A stretch of DNA of 27,363 nucleotides from Chromera velia (lineage: Eukaryota > Sar > Chromeraceae): NCBI GenBank assembly GCA_018398765.1, contig JAHBMJ010001180.1, forward strand, positions 6,974 through 34,336, given 5' to 3'. Shown one piece after another: positions 12,246 through 22,397 of the stretch; positions within the stretch are counted from its first letter, which is position 1; the number at the start of each line of letters is the position of its first letter. A program made the translations under genes and the position numbers. Below the pieces are notes generated by a model. The model made no database searches, was not told the origin of the DNA, and saw nothing but the letters and a program-made list of their open reading frames with translations.

Positions 12246-12600
12246 CAGGGTTGCTTTTCTAGTCGGTAACAGGTCTAGTCTACCGGCAATTGCCGATAAC
12301 CGGTAATGGCCTCAGTCTGCCTTCCTTTTACCGACAAAAAAAATAATAAAAATTAGGGTCAAAAAAAAAAAAAATTCGTCTGCGGCGCCAACCTTCAAAA
12401 ACATGTTTTTAAGTGTTTATTAGCATTTGAAAAGCCTATTCACACACACACAAAAATAAAAAAAATATTTAAAAAATATAAATTTTTAACTGCTTCATCC
12501 CTATATAAGTGGTAAAAAGTTCTAACAGCTCTATAACAGCGTCTGTCCAACAACTACTCACTTTTTTGACTTTGCGTCATCTCTTACTATTCTGTTTCTC
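12246..12600 (+). mobile_element. Dispersed repeat, copy 1 (CAGGGTTGC end)
   Basis: This 355-bp unit matches 21398-21750 over its whole length with roughly 90% identity. It begins CAGGGTTGC, resembling hAT-type termini, continues with GTCTACCGGCAATTGCCG and ACCGGTAATGG, then runs through poly-A-rich DNA to a TATA-like CTATATAAG and CAGCGTCTGTCCAA. No reading frame is present. The opposite terminal repeat was not found, so it is either truncated or of another class. Confidence 0.7.
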
Positions 12601-12714
12601 TGTTATTCTCTGTATATCAGGCCTTGACTGTCATTAGAGAGCGATCAAAGTAAGAGACGGAAAAAGTCGACTTCTTTCTGAAAAACGAGGAGATGCATCT
12701 ATGAGTCGGCTCAT

Positions 12715-12982
12715 CAACAAATAGTTGACTATAGCAACTATAGCTATACCTCTATATTTTATAGTCAAAATAGTAAACTATAACTAGAAAAAATAGTTGA
12801 AATAGTTAACTATTCTTACTATTTTATAAAAAATGAAGTGACTATCGGAAAATAGTTAAAATAGTTCACTATTCTAACTATTACAAGAGTCGCCGACCCA
12901 GAGATCTGAGAGTTACATAAATATCTGTTTCATAGCTGCTCATGTTTAATTTATCTAATAATTTACTCTGAGTGGGTCGGCA
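12715..12982. repeat. AATAGTT-rich palindromic stretch and short inverted ends
   Basis: From 12720 to 12885, AATAGTT and AACTATT words alternate and can fold on each other. At 12892-12900 GCCGACCCA and at 12973-12981 TGGGTCGGC are perfect 9-bp inverted repeats enclosing 90 bp. No gene is visible. Confidence 0.5.
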
Positions 12983-13012
12983 AACATTGATTAAATAAAG
13001 CAAAACAAAGAA

Positions 13013-13293
13013 AAAAGAAGAAAAAGAATTAAAGAAAGAGAAAGAAAGAGAAAGAAAAAGAGAGAGAAAAAAAAAAGAAAGAAAGAAAGAAAAAAAGAAA
13101 GAAAGAAAGAAATAGACAGACAGACAGACAGGCAGACAGACAGAAAGAAAGCGAGAAAGAAAGAAAGAAAAAAAGAAAGAAAGAAAGAAACTTTTGAAGA
13201 AAAAAGAAAGAAAGAAAAAAGAAAGAAAGAAAGAAAGAAAAAAAAAAAAGAAAGAAAGAAAAAAAAAAAAAAAGAAAGAAAGGAAGAAAAAAA

Positions 13294-13337
<44 letters not shown>

Positions 13338-13382
13338 AAAAACGAAAGAAAATGAGAAAGAAAGAGAGAAAGAAAGAAAGAG

Positions 13383-13416
<34 letters not shown>

Positions 13417-13418
13417 CA
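13013..13418. repeat. (GAAA)n microsatellite, about 400 bp
   Basis: Nearly uninterrupted GAAA/GAAAA units with a short CAGA block near 13115-13142. The phenylalanine/serine-rich minus-strand frames are artefacts. Confidence 0.95.
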
Positions 13419-13429
13419 AACCCTTTCCA

Positions 13430-14017
13430 TTCAAGCGAGGCCTGTCAGACTACTCTAGGTTTTGGAACCACTCAGACATCTTTAAGAACGCTACGTTTTT
13501 CAGTTAGATTCTACCCGGAGTCAGATAGGTTAACCACTGCAAGTAGTGATGCCACGCTCGATCTCATGCTATCCCAACAGCAAACAACCTTCTGAAAACG
13601 ATGCCATCTAACCTGCAGTGCCCCTCCCTTCCCTTTATGCCTCGGTTTCCTTTTGCCGTCTTAAAGAGACGTTTATATTCATAGACACTGCAATCAACGC
13701 TGAGTAACACCGCGATTGAAGCGCTGTCAGTGACCAACCTCGGCCTGTAAAGACTCAAGAGAGACATCCCTTCACTCCGATACGGATGCCTACAGAAAAA
13801 ACACCCCCCTAATACAAAACCCACAAAGCTCTTCAAGTCCGAAAAGGAATGGAGAACACGGGACTTAGCCTCTCTAACTTCTACAACACTTCTATCAAGA
13901 CGCCCCCGGTCTTAGACGCCGAACTACCATGAATACACTTCAACGCCTTCGTCCCAGCCCTTAAAAGTGCTCTGCAAACAAAAGAGGCACAGCAAAGAAG
14001 AAAAAAGAAATGAGTGA
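13430..14017 (+). pseudogene. Possible decayed coding stretch, unrecognised
   Basis: The composition is mixed, unlike the repeats on either side. On the plus strand one frame is open at 13430-13590 (motifs SVRFYPESDR, LDLMLSQQQ). A second runs 13550-14017 and is broken only by TAG at 13682, TAA at 13748 and TAG at 13913 before a TGA (motifs SNTAIEALSV, FKSEKEWRTRDLAS). On the minus strand 13564-13836 is open for 90 codons, so the coding strand is not settled. A random sequence could look like this; confidence is low. Confidence 0.2.
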
Positions 14018-14456
14018 TCACAAGGAGTAGAAAACGTCAGTTGAAGATGAGCTCAGAGAAGACCTAAGGGAATGAAATGCATGGAAGGAAAGACACGTCA
14101 GCGTGAGGGGTGAAGCGTGCGAGCCACGAGGAGGGTGTCAAAAAAAAAGAAAACAAAGTCAGGTGGAAGTGCCAGTGAGAGGGCGCAGGGGAGAATGCAG
14201 GACTTCAAAGGTGGACAAGCGCACCAATATGAAGAAATATGAAGAAAATGGAAAGGAAAGACTCATAAACAACAAAAAGAAATTAAGGGAGCAAACTTTA
14301 AGCATAAGTGGGGGAATGAGTAAGGGACTAAAAATGAAGAATGATAGGAAAGTCATCGCAGAAGAAGCCGGAAAGGAAACACAAGGCAGAAAAGTCACGG
14401 AAGGGAATGGGGAGCGGAAAACTTATCACCAAAGAGTATAATAAACAAATGTAGAG

Positions 14457-14492
<36 letters not shown>

Positions 14493-15115
14493 CTGAGAGA
14501 GAGAGAGACTCTAAGAGAGAGTCTTAGAGAGAGAGAGAGAAAGAGAGAGAGAGAAAGAAAATGGGTGTGTGGTATGAGGGAAAAAAGTAGTCAGGAAGAC
14601 ACATATGACAAGACGGTTAAGATAAGGAAGTAGAACTGAGGGAGGCTTCTGATGAGACCAAGAACAGAAGAAATGTATGAGAGAGACAAAGGGGGAAAGA
14701 GAAGGAAACATCTACATGTAAAGAAGGTCGAACTGTCATAGTGCAATCACAAAGCAAACAGTCTAAACGTACACAATGACACATGCATGCAGATGTATTG
14801 ATAACAATGCATTCTCACGGGCCAAACGATGGGTACCAAAGCTTTGTGTTTTACGACTCTATAAGTTATAAAGGGGAAACAACCAGGAAAAGCTCAATGG
14901 CATATATAGACACACACGCAAACATTTCTCTCTGAGAAAGCTCGGCCATACATAAAAATTGTTTTCTTGGGAAAACGAATCCGGGACAATATCCCTGGGT
15001 GCTTGGTTGCAAGAGTTGGTCATAAAAAGGAATTTCTGCCTCGAACACCCCTCCCTCCATAGACCCCACTCATAGATCTGTCCATAAACTGATTGAAAAG
15101 CCAATTTAGGGAATT
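14018..15115. other. Purine-rich intergenic region with GA repeats
   Basis: A-, G- and AAG-rich DNA. A (GA)n block with CTCTGAGAG and CTCTAAGAG interruptions occupies about 14458-14560. The plus-strand frame 14103-14441 is Lys/Glu/Arg-rich because of base composition and shows no family motif. Nothing else is supported. Confidence 0.6.
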
Positions 15116-15944
15116 TCACTCCGGCTCATTCTCTGCATGGGCTATGGCGGCCTTCTTGTTCTCGAAAAAGTGGTACTCGTACGAGTCCCTCTCCCCGATC
15201 CCGCTCACAAAAAGCTTATAGTGCTCCGGCTTTTTGTCTACAGCCTGCTATCCCCTCTCTTTAACATTCACTTGCATAACTCCGCTCCTCATATGGATTG
15301 ACTGAAGGTCTTTTTCCGGCAAGACTTCACCGGGGTCAAGAAGCCTGCCGCGTTTATCCATTTCAAAATCTTTGAATGCATCCTCAATTTACTGCTTCTG
15401 CTGCTGCTTCTGTACCAAAAACGGGGCGCTGGAAAAAGAGAGGCTGCTCCCGGGCCCATATTCTCAGGCATGAGCATGTTTGTACCGGGCACTATGTTAG
15501 GTTTCTTGTTTTTGTTCTCCCACACAGACTAAAGAAATAGTGAAAAGTACACGACCAAAAAAATTATGTCAATAAGGGGAATCAACATGAATGAATAAAT
15601 TGATGAATGAATGAGAACATGAGAAAGCCTTGACGGGTTTGCCAGAAAGTCCTAGCAAAACGAAGCAAAATGACTGACCATGATTACAGAGGCAGTGCAC
15701 GTCTCCTTAATGAAGTCCACCATAATTGTCTTGTAGGAGCCGCCCAGTCTAGCGCCCAGTGGGGATACGGAGACGGCAAACTCAAATCTAGAGAAAATAT
15801 AAGAATATCGCATGGTCTGTCCCTTCTTGTCTTCAAGGTTATCCTACGGTCTCTGCAGGCCTGGATCGGTCCGGTATATATGCTGCCTGAACGGAGGTAA
15901 CGTTCTTCTACACTAGAGAGAATCGCCTTGTAACAACCGCCGGG
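15116..15944 (-). pseudogene. Probable pseudogene (or fast-evolving gene) of unknown family
   Basis: Protein-like segments succeed each other on the minus strand. Segment a (15944-15679) follows a TAG acceptor and holds VEERYLRSGSIYTGP, then, one frame off, EDKKGQTMRYSYIFSRFEF and YKTIMVDFIKE, ending at a GTCAGT donor. A 150-bp intron follows. Segment b (15528-15116) starts VWENKNKKPN and IVPGTNMLMPENM; then in another frame LVQKQQQKQ, TAA, IEDAFKDFEMDKRGRLLDP, VLPEKDLQS, TAG, AVDKKPEHYKLFVSG and YEYHFFENKKA, ending at TGA. Both internal stops would be Gln codons with one C-to-T change. A different splice (intron of about 90 bp from GTGAAG to TAGCAG) would bypass both stops but discard the most protein-like part. 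At least one frameshift in segment a remains. I do not recognise the family. Confidence 0.5.
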
Positions 15945-16814
15945 CTAAATTTAACACAACTGTATGGTGGTGGTGATGTATGGGCCCAAGGCCTAAAGAT
16001 GAAGATAGGATCAGAGAGAAAATAAAGAGAACTGAAAACGAGGATGTCAGAGAAACTGCAAACACTAGTAGTGTGGGGGCGGAGCTGACTGCAAGGGTTT
16101 TTCCTTGCAAGCTGTCCAAAATAAGTCATTAAAATATCCAGTACGATAGAATTCTATACTAGTTAAATTCCATATAGACATATATAGATATACATTTAGA
16201 CTCAAAATGCTTTCACAATATTGTAATTTATAAAAATTAAATATAATTAAGTGTTTTGTATGTTATTGTGAAATACGAAATGCCTCCGTAAATGCCTAGC
16301 GAGGATAAGATAAGATTAATGCTAGGTATGTTCGTCTCATATGCCTGCGTGAGCAAGCTAAACAATACTAAGCAAGTACCTATAAGTACCTGTGTAAGCG
16401 AATACATGCAAGACATTATATGCAAGCTTTAGTGCAAGCTATGGTAGCTATATACGTTAATTATGTGATTTGGTTGTCAGCCCATTTAACTGTCAGCTTT
16501 TGCCTAGGCCTTCACTGTGGCGGCCTGGTGCAGAGTGATTATATCTCAGTAATAATTTCTACATAAAGAGATATATTTATCTGAGTCACACCGAAGATAT
16601 ATCCTTTAACCTAGCCTTCAAAGTTTAAAGTTTAAAATCGAAATTACATGCATACCAATTTAAGAAAAAATTGAAAAAATGATTATCAATTTTTACTATA
16701 TTTTTATATAATCTTATAAAATCTTAAAGTTGTATAGAAATATCATAGAATCCAATAGAAATATGATAAAAAACCAATAGAAATCTCCTAAAAATATCAT
16801 AAAAATCTTTTGGC
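15945..16814. other. AT-rich intergenic stretch
   Basis: No gene is seen. The minus-strand frames at 15908-16129 are pyrimidine-rich and may be intron or 5' leader of the broken gene. Small inverted words occur (CCTAGC near 16295 with GCTAGG near 16320). Confidence 0.5.
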
Positions 16815-17185
16815 CCTGCCTTGTAAGGACTTAGGAATTTAGACAGGAATTTAGAGGAATTTAGAGAGGAATTTAAAGGAATTTAGATAGGAATTTAGAG
16901 GAATTTAGCTAGGAATCTAAAGGAATTTAAAGACAGGAATTTGGAGCTAGATTTAGAGGAATTTAGCAATTTTTGGAGATCGATTTCTCGTGAACTATGA
17001 TGAGTTAGATGTATATATTTACGGTGCTTATAGGTTTAATATAGGTCAAACTCTATAACCACCATTAATATCAAGTTTTAACTCATCACAGTTCACGAGA
17101 AACTAGATGAAAAAATATATCGACCTCCAAAGTTTAGGAATTTAGAGGTCTAAATTCCTTTAGATTCCTAGCTAAATTCCTACTT
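16815..17185. mobile_element. Foldback element, copy A
   Basis: Starts near CCCTGCCTTGTAAGGACTTA, then tandem AGGAATTTAGA units (16838-16970). The centre is a long imperfect palindrome: TTTCTCGTGAACTATGATGAG (16985-17005) answers CTCATCACAGTTCACGAGAAA (17082-17102), with flanking GGAGATCGAT and ATCGACCTCC also inverted. The right arm ends in inverted TAAATTCCT units. No reading frame. It shares its structure with copy B. Confidence 0.7.
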
Positions 17186-17379
17186 ACTTACTTACTTAAT
17201 TGTGGTTAAGCCTAGAGTCTCTGAAACTAGAGACAAATGGCAACCCATGCATGCAATTGTAAACAAAAGGAACAAACCGCTGCAGCTTAGCCTGCTTCCA
17301 CATGAATATGAACAACCACGACCCTCCACAGTCTAGGCTGAAGCTAAAGGCTGAACAACTACACAAGACGCGCATAAAC
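17186..17379. other. Intergenic, no feature beyond a short TTAC repeat
   Basis: A few ACTT/TTAC tetranucleotides border the foldback element; the rest is unremarkable. Confidence 0.4.
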
Positions 17380-17690
17380 TCATTTCAGACAAGCTTCGAT
17401 CAGTGCACTTGCCTTCTTTAGCTCCCGGTCCACAATAAATGAAACGAGCTCTTTTACATATGTCTCTTCTTCCCCGATACCTCTTCTCCCAGCTACAGCA
17501 GTCCATCTTGCTCTGCAAACCCTGTCACCGATTCCTGTTCTCTCTTTCACTCTCTCTGCCAGCAAGTGAAGTTTGGATCTAAGCTGCTCTGTTCGCACGC
17601 ATACAGTATAATGCAGACAATCGATGCACCGCATCGTCAATCACCTTTTTACCTTCAACTGCAGGACGGTGAATACAGTGTTCTCCGCAG
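17380..17690 (-). pseudogene. Coding-like stretch with one frame break, unrecognised
   Basis: The frame ending in TGA at 17380-17382 is open for 86 codons and carries a low-hydrophobicity, helix-like sequence: LRSKLHLLAERVKERTGIGD, RGIGEEETYVKELVSF, VDRELKKASALIEACLK. Just upstream another frame holds VEGKKVIDDAVHRLSALY after a CCTGCAG acceptor-like site. The two would join only with a one-frame shift near 17590-17610, or with an unusually short intron of about 44 bp. It may be the terminal exon of a real gene with a misjudged junction. Confidence is limited because no family is recognised. Confidence 0.35.
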
Positions 17691-17780
17691 GATCCACCGT
17701 ACCTCTTTCCCCCACTAGCACATGCTCGAAGGAGAGAGGTAAAAAGAGAACTACCAGACAAGAGAGAGCGAGGCAGAGTA

Positions 17781-18149
17781 CGCAATTGAACTGTGTAACC
17801 CTACCCCTTTCTAACCCTCCCCCCTAAAAGCAACATGGCCAGACACTGGTGCGATCGGTTCTCTATCTGAAAATTACTCAGTCGGGAGTTGCGTGGATAG
17901 ATGCCATATGAACGGGTGAGCCTATGCTTACCGACGAGTCTTGAAGTCAACCATTCCAACAACTATTCTGAGGCTTCCTTTTCCCTCGCTTTCTGCCTGA
18001 GTATCCATTTATTTGTTCCATTTCTCCCTCTCTGGCTTTCTTTTCTCAAAAGATCTGGTACGATTGTCTGAAGCATGCTACTGGCTGAATTGGCCTATAC
18101 CAGAGTCAGCAATCTGTGCCATACATCCCAGACTGCCCAAGGAACCTCC
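17781..18149. other. Intergenic, nothing supported
   Basis: Mixed composition with short CT-rich runs. I see no exon, repeat or RNA gene in it. Confidence 0.4.
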
Positions 18150-18498
18150 CAGGATCTAGGCTAGGATTTTAGACAGGATTTTACAGGAATTTAGACAGGA
18201 ATCTAAAGGAATTTAAAGACAGGAATTTAGCAAAATTTAAAGGCTAGTTTGGAGGTCAATTTCTCACAGACTAGAATAAGTTAGAGCTTGATATTAAGCG
18301 TGCTTATAGAACTATATTAGATCTAGAAGCATTGTTAATATCAACTTCTAACTGATCATGGTTCACGAGAAATTAACCTCCAAAGTTTATAAATTTAGAA
18401 CTTTTAAGTTTCAACCTAGATTTGAACTTTAAATTTCTTTAGATTCCTATCTAGATTCCTGTCTAAATTGTTCAATCAATTCCTAGGTCTTTGCAGGG
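18150..18498. mobile_element. Foldback element, copy B
   Basis: Same organisation as 16815-17185: AGGATTTTAGAC/AGGAATTTAGAC units on the left, a central palindrome (GGAGGTCAATTTCTC near 18251 answering GAGAAATTAACCTCC near 18367, with TAACTGATCATGGTTCACG), and inverted TAGATTCCTGTCTAAATT units on the right. The right end GCAGGG is the complement of CCCTGC at the start of copy A, suggesting shared termini. Confidence 0.65.
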
Positions 18499-18820
18499 TG
18501 CACTCTATAAATGAAAAAGGAAAAAAAAAGAAAGTTTCCAATTTTTTTTTTCTTTGTTTATTTATCAACCATTGACATGTACTTGACTATCACACTCCGT
18601 CTCTGAGTGGCTGTCTCTTCTTTTTTTGAGTTAAATTTTAACGAAAACATTAAGACAAAGCCATACAAAACCCTGAAGACCTTCACAAGTGACGGAGGTG
18701 CATTTTTGGCCAGTGGCCACCCCATATGACTACCTTAAGGTGTACTTCCCGCAATAGACTCCACAAGGTGGCATGCATGCAGCCGTACAGATCAGCCTCA
18801 ATTGATGCAAGCTCAGACAA
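18499..18820. other. Intergenic, nothing supported
   Basis: A-rich and T-rich runs flank unremarkable DNA. A GGCATGCATGCAG block lies near 18769. Confidence 0.4.
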
Positions 18821-19837
18821 TTAATCTATACTCGCGCTCTGTATCAATTGTAGACAACTTGAATCCCCACCCATACTCTGATCTATAACAATGATTTTAT
18901 AAGGAGTTAAAGGAGAAGGACTACTTGTACAGGCAGCTAGACAAGCAGAAAGATCGTGGAAATCCACCTGTCCGTCCAAGTGTGTGATTTTTAGCGTGAA
19001 ATGAGACGCTATGGCCGTTGCTTTTGCCGGGCAAGATCGGAGATGGACAAACAAAAGTTCGATTCCACGGTGACTAAAGTATAGGTCAGCGATGTACCAC
19101 TCCATCTCCTCCTTCAGTAACCCGCAGATCAGCTGGTTCCTCTCCTTAGGGCTGAGGCCCTCAAACTTGGGACTCTGAATTATAAGCTTGCACACGCACG
19201 TGCATGCATGCATGCATCCATGCAGCAACCCGGTGAATCAAAGTGTTTGCGTTGAATACACACGTCAAGACGAAGATAGTACAAAGTACGCGCGTGCTTG
19301 TACGTACGTATGTGTCATAAGTACCTTCGAATAAATCAGCAGGGGCTCTTTCCCCTCCCATGTAAATTCTCTCCCCGTCAGCAATCTGTTCCTCCTTTTT
19401 TTCCTACCATTCGCTTCTTTGCCCCTGCCCCTCTCGACTGGCAAGCGAGCGTGCACTGACAGACAGACAAACAAAAAGAAAAAACGAACGAACCGGAAAT
19501 GAGTCTCCCCCTGCTGAAACTTTCCAGGCTCCATCTGGTTCACGTAATTTGCGGACTGCATGCAGTCAGCAATCAATACGTCATACAGTCAGATCATCGT
19601 GCTGTCTGAATTATTTTCCTCCATATGTATGCAGCATGCAAGTGAGCGCAGGCATGAGTCCATAAAGAGACATGCGTGCAGATTCATGAACAGAGATGAT
19701 TTGTGCAGTCTTGAGGCTGCATTCATTCATTCATTCATTCATTCATTCACTCAATCTTGTCTACGGATGCCAACAGACCATACAGGACGCAGAACGTCCT
19801 CATAAAACACGTGAGTGTGTTGCTGGTAGGTTATTTC
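18821..19837 (-). CDS. BolA-like protein, partial exon model
   Basis: Exon at 19555-19490 follows a GCATGCAG acceptor, reads SANYVNQMEPGKF then GETHFRF, and ends at a GTTCGT donor. Exon 19186-18821 follows an AAG acceptor and reads LIIQSPKFEGLSPKERNQLI, then CGLLKEEMEWYIADLYF. Joined, this gives the BolA core: (S/T)HF strand, S-x-K-F-E-G-L turn, and the R-x-x-L-I helix with L-x-x-E. BolA proteins work with monothiol glutaredoxins in iron-sulphur cluster trafficking (family knowledge). The family helix usually reads RHRL and is followed by IHAL; here the matching positions are RNQL and IADL, so both His are absent. A small exon ending TYQQHTH (19837-19811, GTGTTT donor) joins in phase and may supply the loop. 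The N-terminal part is not found. The last about 85 residues before TAA at 18821 have no BolA similarity; an intron or readthrough into non-coding DNA is possible. Confidence 0.55.
19726..19748. repeat. (ATTC)n microsatellite
   Basis: Six ATTC units. Confidence 0.9.
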
Positions 19838-19983
19838 CTGCTGCCAAACGGAACCTTTTATGTGTGTGAACTTTTGTGCAGACCAACGACCCGCAGAGTT
19901 TTTCTTTCTGCTTCGAAAAGCAGGCGTGCCCACGTGTTCGTATGGCTTGCACATGCGAGTCTGTACGTGTATGTGTGAGTCTG

Positions 19984-19991
19984 CTTTGCGT

Positions 19992-20034
<43 letters not shown>

Positions 20035-20055
20035 TGTGTATGCGTGTGCGTCTAT

Positions 20056-20088
<33 letters not shown>

Positions 20089-20090
20089 TG
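19984..20090. repeat. (GT)n followed by (TGCC)n
   Basis: A GT tract (about 19988-20048) with CG/AT interruptions is followed by eight TGCC/TGTC units. Frames crossing it are repeat artefacts. Confidence 0.9.
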
Positions 20091-20511
20091 TATGCTTCTG
20101 TGGGGGCTTGTATGCATGAGATTGATCGAGCGAATTTCTTTCATTTCTTTCTAACCACATGCATGCATGCAGAGAGAGAATGTCTGTAAAGGACTCTGGC
20201 GTATACATCAGATGTTTATACAAACAACTGAACAGTCTGTCCGGTTCCCTCTCAATCAAACTGTCCATGCATCCCTTTACTGAGCTCTCTCTATCACCTG
20301 GCCTGCATGCACCTAGTTTCTACCTGGGCGCCCTCAGAAACCTGCGTGGCCGGATGATGTGTGTGTACGCTCGTGCGACTATGAGAGCATCAGTACGGAG
20401 TTTAAAGGTACATCCTTCGTTTGAGTCGGAGCGATCCAAACAGATATTTTTTCTGCCCTGTGAGGAAGGAATCTGCATGCGGGGACGCATGCGCGCACAC
20501 CGCGCCTGCAC
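20091..20511. other. Region without a supported gene
   Basis: The minus-strand start at 20268 reads MDSLIEREPDRLFSCLY and looks protein-like for about 35 codons. It could be an upstream exon of the BolA-like gene, but no junction could be confirmed. Several GCATGC palindromes occur (20158-20171, 20302, 20475, 20487). Confidence 0.3.
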
Positions 20512-20665
20512 ACAATGCACACACACACGCGCTCACACATGCATACACACTCTCTCTCTCTCTCACACATATGACACCCACACATCACACCCGCACACCC
20601 ACCCACCCACACACCCACTCACACACACACACAGACACACATACGACACACACACACACACATAC

Positions 20666-20703
<38 letters not shown>

Positions 20704-20775
20704 CACGCACGCATGCACACACATACACACATACACACACACACACACACACACATACATACATACACACACAGA
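20512..20775. repeat. (CA)n array with CATA and CACC variants
   Basis: About 260 bp of CA dinucleotides with CTCTCT, CACC, CATACGAC and CATACATA variants. The His/Thr and Val/Cys-rich frames on the two strands are artefacts. Confidence 0.95.
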
Positions 20776-21397
20776 CTGTCAATACAGACGTACTTCGTCA
20801 ACGACCTTCAATCCTGAAGGAACGAGGCCCTTCTTCAACTGTAACACAGGCACCCAGAAAGGAAGGAATAATAGAGGGAGGGAGGTTTCATCAACCCATC
20901 GACCAGTCAATCAATCGATCAATCATATGTTGATCCGCTTATGAAAGCTTAGTAGAACAGAAGAGATCTCTATAGAATGAATGCGATAATCATGACAGGC
21001 GGCCCAAGAACAGAATGGGACGGGCATTACTAAAACGTCCGGAACGTGAAAAATCTATTTGTTATTAGCTTTTCTGTGGATCTGATCACACCCCTAGAAG
21101 GCAAACAGAGACAGAACAATATTACACAGACAGCCAGTCAGCCAGACAGCCAGAGGGACAGAAAGACGACCTGTGTGTTATTCCTTCTGGTCTTTGTTCT
21201 CTCAATTTTCTCCAGATGGAAAGACAGCCAGGCGGGCAGTCTCTTTGCTCTTGTTTTCTGACAGAAAGGCAGGCTCTTTCTTTCTCCTTCTCTTTTTGAT
21301 AGAAAGACTGACTAACTGACAGAAAAGCAAGCAGATGGACAGACAGACTGTATGTTTCTTCTTTTCCCTCCTTTTTTTCATATACACAGCAGAGTCC
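20776..21397. other. Intergenic, no convincing gene
   Basis: Contains CAGCCAGTCAGCCAGACAG-type degenerate tetranucleotides (21125-21160) and related blocks near 21220-21350. No protein-like frame stands out. Confidence 0.4.
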
Positions 21398-21750
21398 CAG
21401 GGTTGCTTTTCTGGTCGGTAAGAGGTCTAGTCTACCAGCAATTGCCGGTAACCAGTAATGGCCTCAGTCTGCCTTCCTTTTACCGACAAAAAAAATGATA
21501 AAAATTAGAGTCCCCCCCAAAAAAATTCGCCTGCGGCACCAACTTTCAAAAACATGTTTTTAAGTGTTTATTGGCATTTAAAAAGCCTATTCACACACAC
21601 AAAAAAAATAAAAAAAATATTTAAAAAATATAAATTTTTAACTGCTTCACCCCTATAAGTGGCAAAAAGTTCTAACAGCTCTATGACAGCGTCTGTCCAA
21701 TAATTACTCTCTTTTTTGACTTTGCTTCATCTCTCACTGTTCTGCTTATT
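21398..21750 (+). mobile_element. Dispersed repeat, copy 2 (CAGGGTTGC end)
   Basis: Near-identical to 12246-12600, with small indels in homopolymers (a run of seven C replaces part of the poly-A) and a shortened TATA-like site (CCTATAAGTGG). Same orientation as copy 1. Non-coding. Confidence 0.7.
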
Positions 21751-21851
21751 TACTTATGATTCTTTCATGTCTGCTTGCTCGCAGATGGCAAATCTCCACC
21801 CTTCTGGGTCTTCGGAGTGAGAGACCCTTCGAGGCCTCACTCTAGTAGCCC

Positions 21852-22074
21852 TCAGACATCAGCTTTTAGCGGCGGGTCTTTCTTTGGAGGCTGGAGCACT
21901 GGATTGGGAGGACCGCCCAAACTTTGAGGCGGACTCTTTCCATTGTTAGAATCGCGTGGGTGTATCTGTCTGGGCCAGCTGTGGTTATTGCGGCCAGTGG
22001 TTCTCTGTCTTTGGGCACCAAGTGCAAGACGGGACCCATCGCTTCGATTTGCATCATCTTCAAGCACACTGGCC
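21852..22074 (-). CDS. Possible terminal exon of an unknown gene
   Basis: After a TCCTAG acceptor-like site the frame ASVLEDDANRSDGSRLALG continues through RNNHSWPRQIHPRDSNNGK, SPPQSLGGPPNPVLQPPKK and ends DPPLKADV at TGA (21854-21852). The polar, Pro/Asn/Gly-rich sequence resembles a disordered C-terminus. A second minus frame is also open (to 21866), so the reading is uncertain, and no upstream exon was found. Confidence 0.3.
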
Positions 22075-22397
22075 CTAGGATAATTGACTTAAAATATTAC
22101 TAGATGAATTTTAGGGGTTACACATAGGGTATGTTAGAATTTAATGTCACCCCTACACTAAAAACCATTTTTTTAGGACTTATGACATTAAATTACTTCA
22201 AACAAAGTCAACATCTTATCAAAATGCTCACTGGTTCGCTTATAATCTGCGATGAAAGTTTTGTCTCCAGGTGACATCTAGAAAGGGCTCGTAAACTCAT
22301 AATCCGTAATATATAGTAAAATGGGGTAAACAGCTCCCCTCTCTGGACTCTCTTTCAAAAAATAAAAGAAAACCGTCATGATGCAATAATGTCATCA
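22075..22397. other. AT-rich intergenic stretch with a hairpin
   Basis: AATTTAATGTCA (near 22139) and TGACATTAAATT (near 22184) form a perfect 12-bp inverted repeat with a spacer of about 34 bp. No gene is seen. Confidence 0.45.

Noticed and set aside
13013-13434. Long Phe/Ser frames over the GAAA tract
   Set aside because: Translation of a simple repeat.
14103-14441. 112-codon plus-strand frame
   Set aside because: Lys/Glu/Arg bias follows from purine-rich DNA; there is no motif.
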